From: Trichoplax adhaerens
Taxonomy: Eukaryota > Placozoa > Uniplacotomia > Trichoplacea > Trichoplacidae
Assembly: GCF_000150275.1 (NCBI RefSeq)
Contig: NW_002060944.1
Coordinates: 6,608,564-6,672,563 of the forward strand
DNA: 64,000 nt
Reading direction: 5' to 3'
Within the stretch, counting starts at the first letter, position 1. Every line of letters begins with the position of its first letter. Under the pieces are notes generated by a model. That model was not told where the DNA came from and did not search any database. It saw only the letters and a list, made by a program, of their open reading frames with translations. Both the position numbers and the translations under genes were made by a program. Shown here piece after piece: positions 62,281 through 64,000 of the stretch.

Positions 62281-63552
62281 CTATATTGACAATATAAATG
62301 CAACACCCATTAAGTATAGCATTGCTAACAGCATCAATTTGAAGATTCTTAATAGATATTTCAGGTACTGTAGTCAAGCACAATCTCAGACATATACAAA
62401 TGAATTTGTGGAAACTGCAATTTCAAAGTACGAGAATGGTTTATGCTATGAATAACAGGCACTACTCAAAAGGAAGAGTCTCCCTTCGAGTAATCCCTTT
62501 AAATAACTTCATTTCAGTACGTAGCAATTTTCAGAGAGGGTAATAATTTAATAACTATAGTAACTGTTTACTTTGTATAATGTACATCCACAAGTGGCAG
62601 TAAATTAAGTGAAAATGATGGGTTGTAACAATCCTGGTACGATATATGTCAGTGATACGTCCAGGCTGATTTATAGCCAATTTGTATGTTTTAATGCGCT
62701 GTATTAGCATGATACTGTATATGTATACTGTAAACTTGTAACTTATTGTGATTTATTGTATGCTCTTCAGTAAATGAAGCCATGAATTATAGCACTTGTT
62801 GAATTCTTTATCGTCATCCCTGCCTGTCATCATACAGTACAGTAGTTGCACATTGATAATTTATTCATTGGAAATGATAAGTTCTAGTATCGTAGGAATT
62901 ATTGAATTATTGCAATCTATTTCGATATGATATATCATCTTTAGCTGACACGACGTGCTGTATCTGTATACTGCTCAACTGCTATACTACTCAAACAGTG
63001 GTTTCTTGCTCACTTTTAACTCCACTCCAGTTCATCAAAAGGTACGCTGGGGCAGTATTTTGTTCAGTAGTCGGCTCTATATTACTTTCAATTACACTGC
63101 TATTATACTATTTTTTATTTTGTATTAGTTATTGCAACCTTAGAACATTCATATAGCCCTTCATGACGAGCATCACTGCCTATTAATTAATGTTGTAAAT
63201 CTAGGCGTAGTTGGTAATGTGCAATAAGTTGAAAATCCCTGCAATCCTGTACGACTGGCCTTTTCCAGGTCTTGATGGATAGTAATGAAAAACATGATTC
63301 TGTTGATTTTAAGATTAACTCGAACTATTTTCCCCCTAGCAACGGTTAAAGTGTACCAATAAATCGTTAGTAGACAATATTTTTAAATTGTACTGTACCA
63401 ATTTTAACGCAAAACTTTGAGATTCCATTGCAATTTCCCAGGAAAATTCTTCTTCTTCCAGAAAATTATGGACGTGCTCCTTTGATCATTGGCTGACGGA
63501 AGTCTACGTTACTGGGTGTACGATACTGTATTAAGTAGACGCGTCGTAGCTG

Positions 63553-63629
63553 TGTGTAAAATGTATGTCGCAAGTTAAGCTTTTGTTGACACGGTGTCAC
63601 CGATTTTTATACGACATGTATTTTACACA
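63553..63629. mobile_element. Inverted-repeat element, MITE-like (copy B, 77 bp) with inner hairpin
   Basis: Arms tgtgtaaaatgtatgtcg (63553-63570) and cgacatgtattttacaca (63612-63629) are inverted repeats with 16 of 18 positions matching. A second palindrome, tgacacggtgtca, sits in the centre (about 63588-63600). Outer arms share TGTGTAAAA and ATGTCG with copy A at 41368. Confidence 0.55.
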
Positions 63630-63787
63630 TGTTGTCAGCTCGCGTACGAATGAAATGCCGTAGACTGAACCGTCCAGCAGGTGTACTACGTTGTAGCATC
63701 GTATCTAGACTCGAGTGACCCTTGTCAGCTTGACTTGCCAAGCAAAACCTTGAGAAAATAACTCGCAATGAATGTACACCAATGGCA

Positions 63788-64000
63788 GTGTTATAGGCAG
63801 TCTCGACAGAACGTCTCTAATTAAAAATTAACTATTTTTTCTTTGCCTATTCCTAGCAACTGGTATTTACAGTTTGGACCCTAATATTACTTTGCAAGTC
63901 TCAACAGAACATCTTGAACTATTTTCTCTTTGCTTTGCTGTATTCATAGCAACTGGTATTTACAGTTTGGACTCTAATATTACTTTGCAAGTCTCAACAG
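63788..64000. repeat. Tandem repeat, period 93 bp, running off the window
   Basis: agcaactggtatttacagtt followed by taatattactttgcaagtct occurs at 63855 and 63948. The preceding block (cagtctcgacagaacgtct, then actattttttctttgc) at 63788 is an earlier partial unit of the same repeat. The array continues past position 64000. Confidence 0.88.

Larger units (their letters stand above)
62281..64000. other. Right-end region without a recognised gene
   Basis: Holds the CENP-X upstream region, one inverted-repeat element (63553-63629) and a tandem repeat reaching the window end. The 84-codon frame at 62902-63156 lacks an ATG and shows only AT-driven hydrophobic residues. Confidence 0.5.

Noticed and set aside
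1-64000. CRISPR array, operon, prophage or bacterial insertion
   Set aside because: All recognisable genes are intron-containing animal genes. The tandem arrays have long, spacer-less units, unlike CRISPR.

Overview
The window looks like a piece of a nuclear genome from a non-bilaterian animal. The DNA is AT-rich, genes are split into many small exons by mostly short GT-AG introns, and the proteins are animal-type: an ankyrin/SOCS-box protein, a cytohesin, SGSM3, PMS2 with its endonuclease motif, CENP-X and a complex I subunit. Exon structure is vertebrate-like but compact. A placozoan (Trichoplax/Hoilungia-like) is my best guess. That is inference from style and gene content; no marker here is diagnostic. 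Gene names come from reading spliced exons against remembered family sequences, not from a search.

Layout. 1-500: last visible exons of an armadillo-like gene (+). 1420-7385: SGSM3-like RabGAP (TBC-SH3-RUN), minus strand, read almost exon by exon. 7386-16160: 8.8 kb without a recognisable gene, filled with degenerate tandem duplications and a GTAC-rich minisatellite. 16161-20105: UQCRC2 (+). 20569-22197: ankyrin repeat/SOCS box protein (-). 23110-27751: DHX40-type DEAH helicase (+). 27752-30815: a hairpin followed by a 136-bp x 6 tandem array. 30816-39023: cytohesin (+) with a probable GC-AG first intron. 39024-42224: repeats. 42225-44586: galactokinase (+). 46151-47211: RPS2/uS5 (-). 48185-48821: NDUFA3 (+). 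50488-56440: PMS2 (-). 57104-60278: LRR protein with a lysine-rich tail (+). 61443-62280: CENP-X/MHF2 (-) in very small exons. 62281-64000: no gene, an inverted-repeat element and a tandem repeat running off the edge.

The genes are housekeeping or signalling genes and do not form an operon or pathway cluster. UQCRC2 and NDUFA3 both serve the respiratory chain. PMS2 and CENP-X both serve genome maintenance. Cytohesin and SGSM3 both act on small-GTPase membrane traffic. I read this as chance. Three pairs are divergent (ASB/DHX40, RPS2/NDUFA3, PMS2/LRR) and may share promoter regions.

I found no clear undescribed system. The most distinctive signals are: (i) two decayed tandem copies of a splice acceptor plus exon start in the last long intron of GALK; (ii) a possible family of 77-88 bp inverted-repeat (MITE-like) elements; (iii) a recurring tendency to two-copy tandem duplications of about 160-185 bp in unrelated places; (iv) the hairpin plus 136-bp satellite; (v) an unrecognised LRR/lysine-rich protein.
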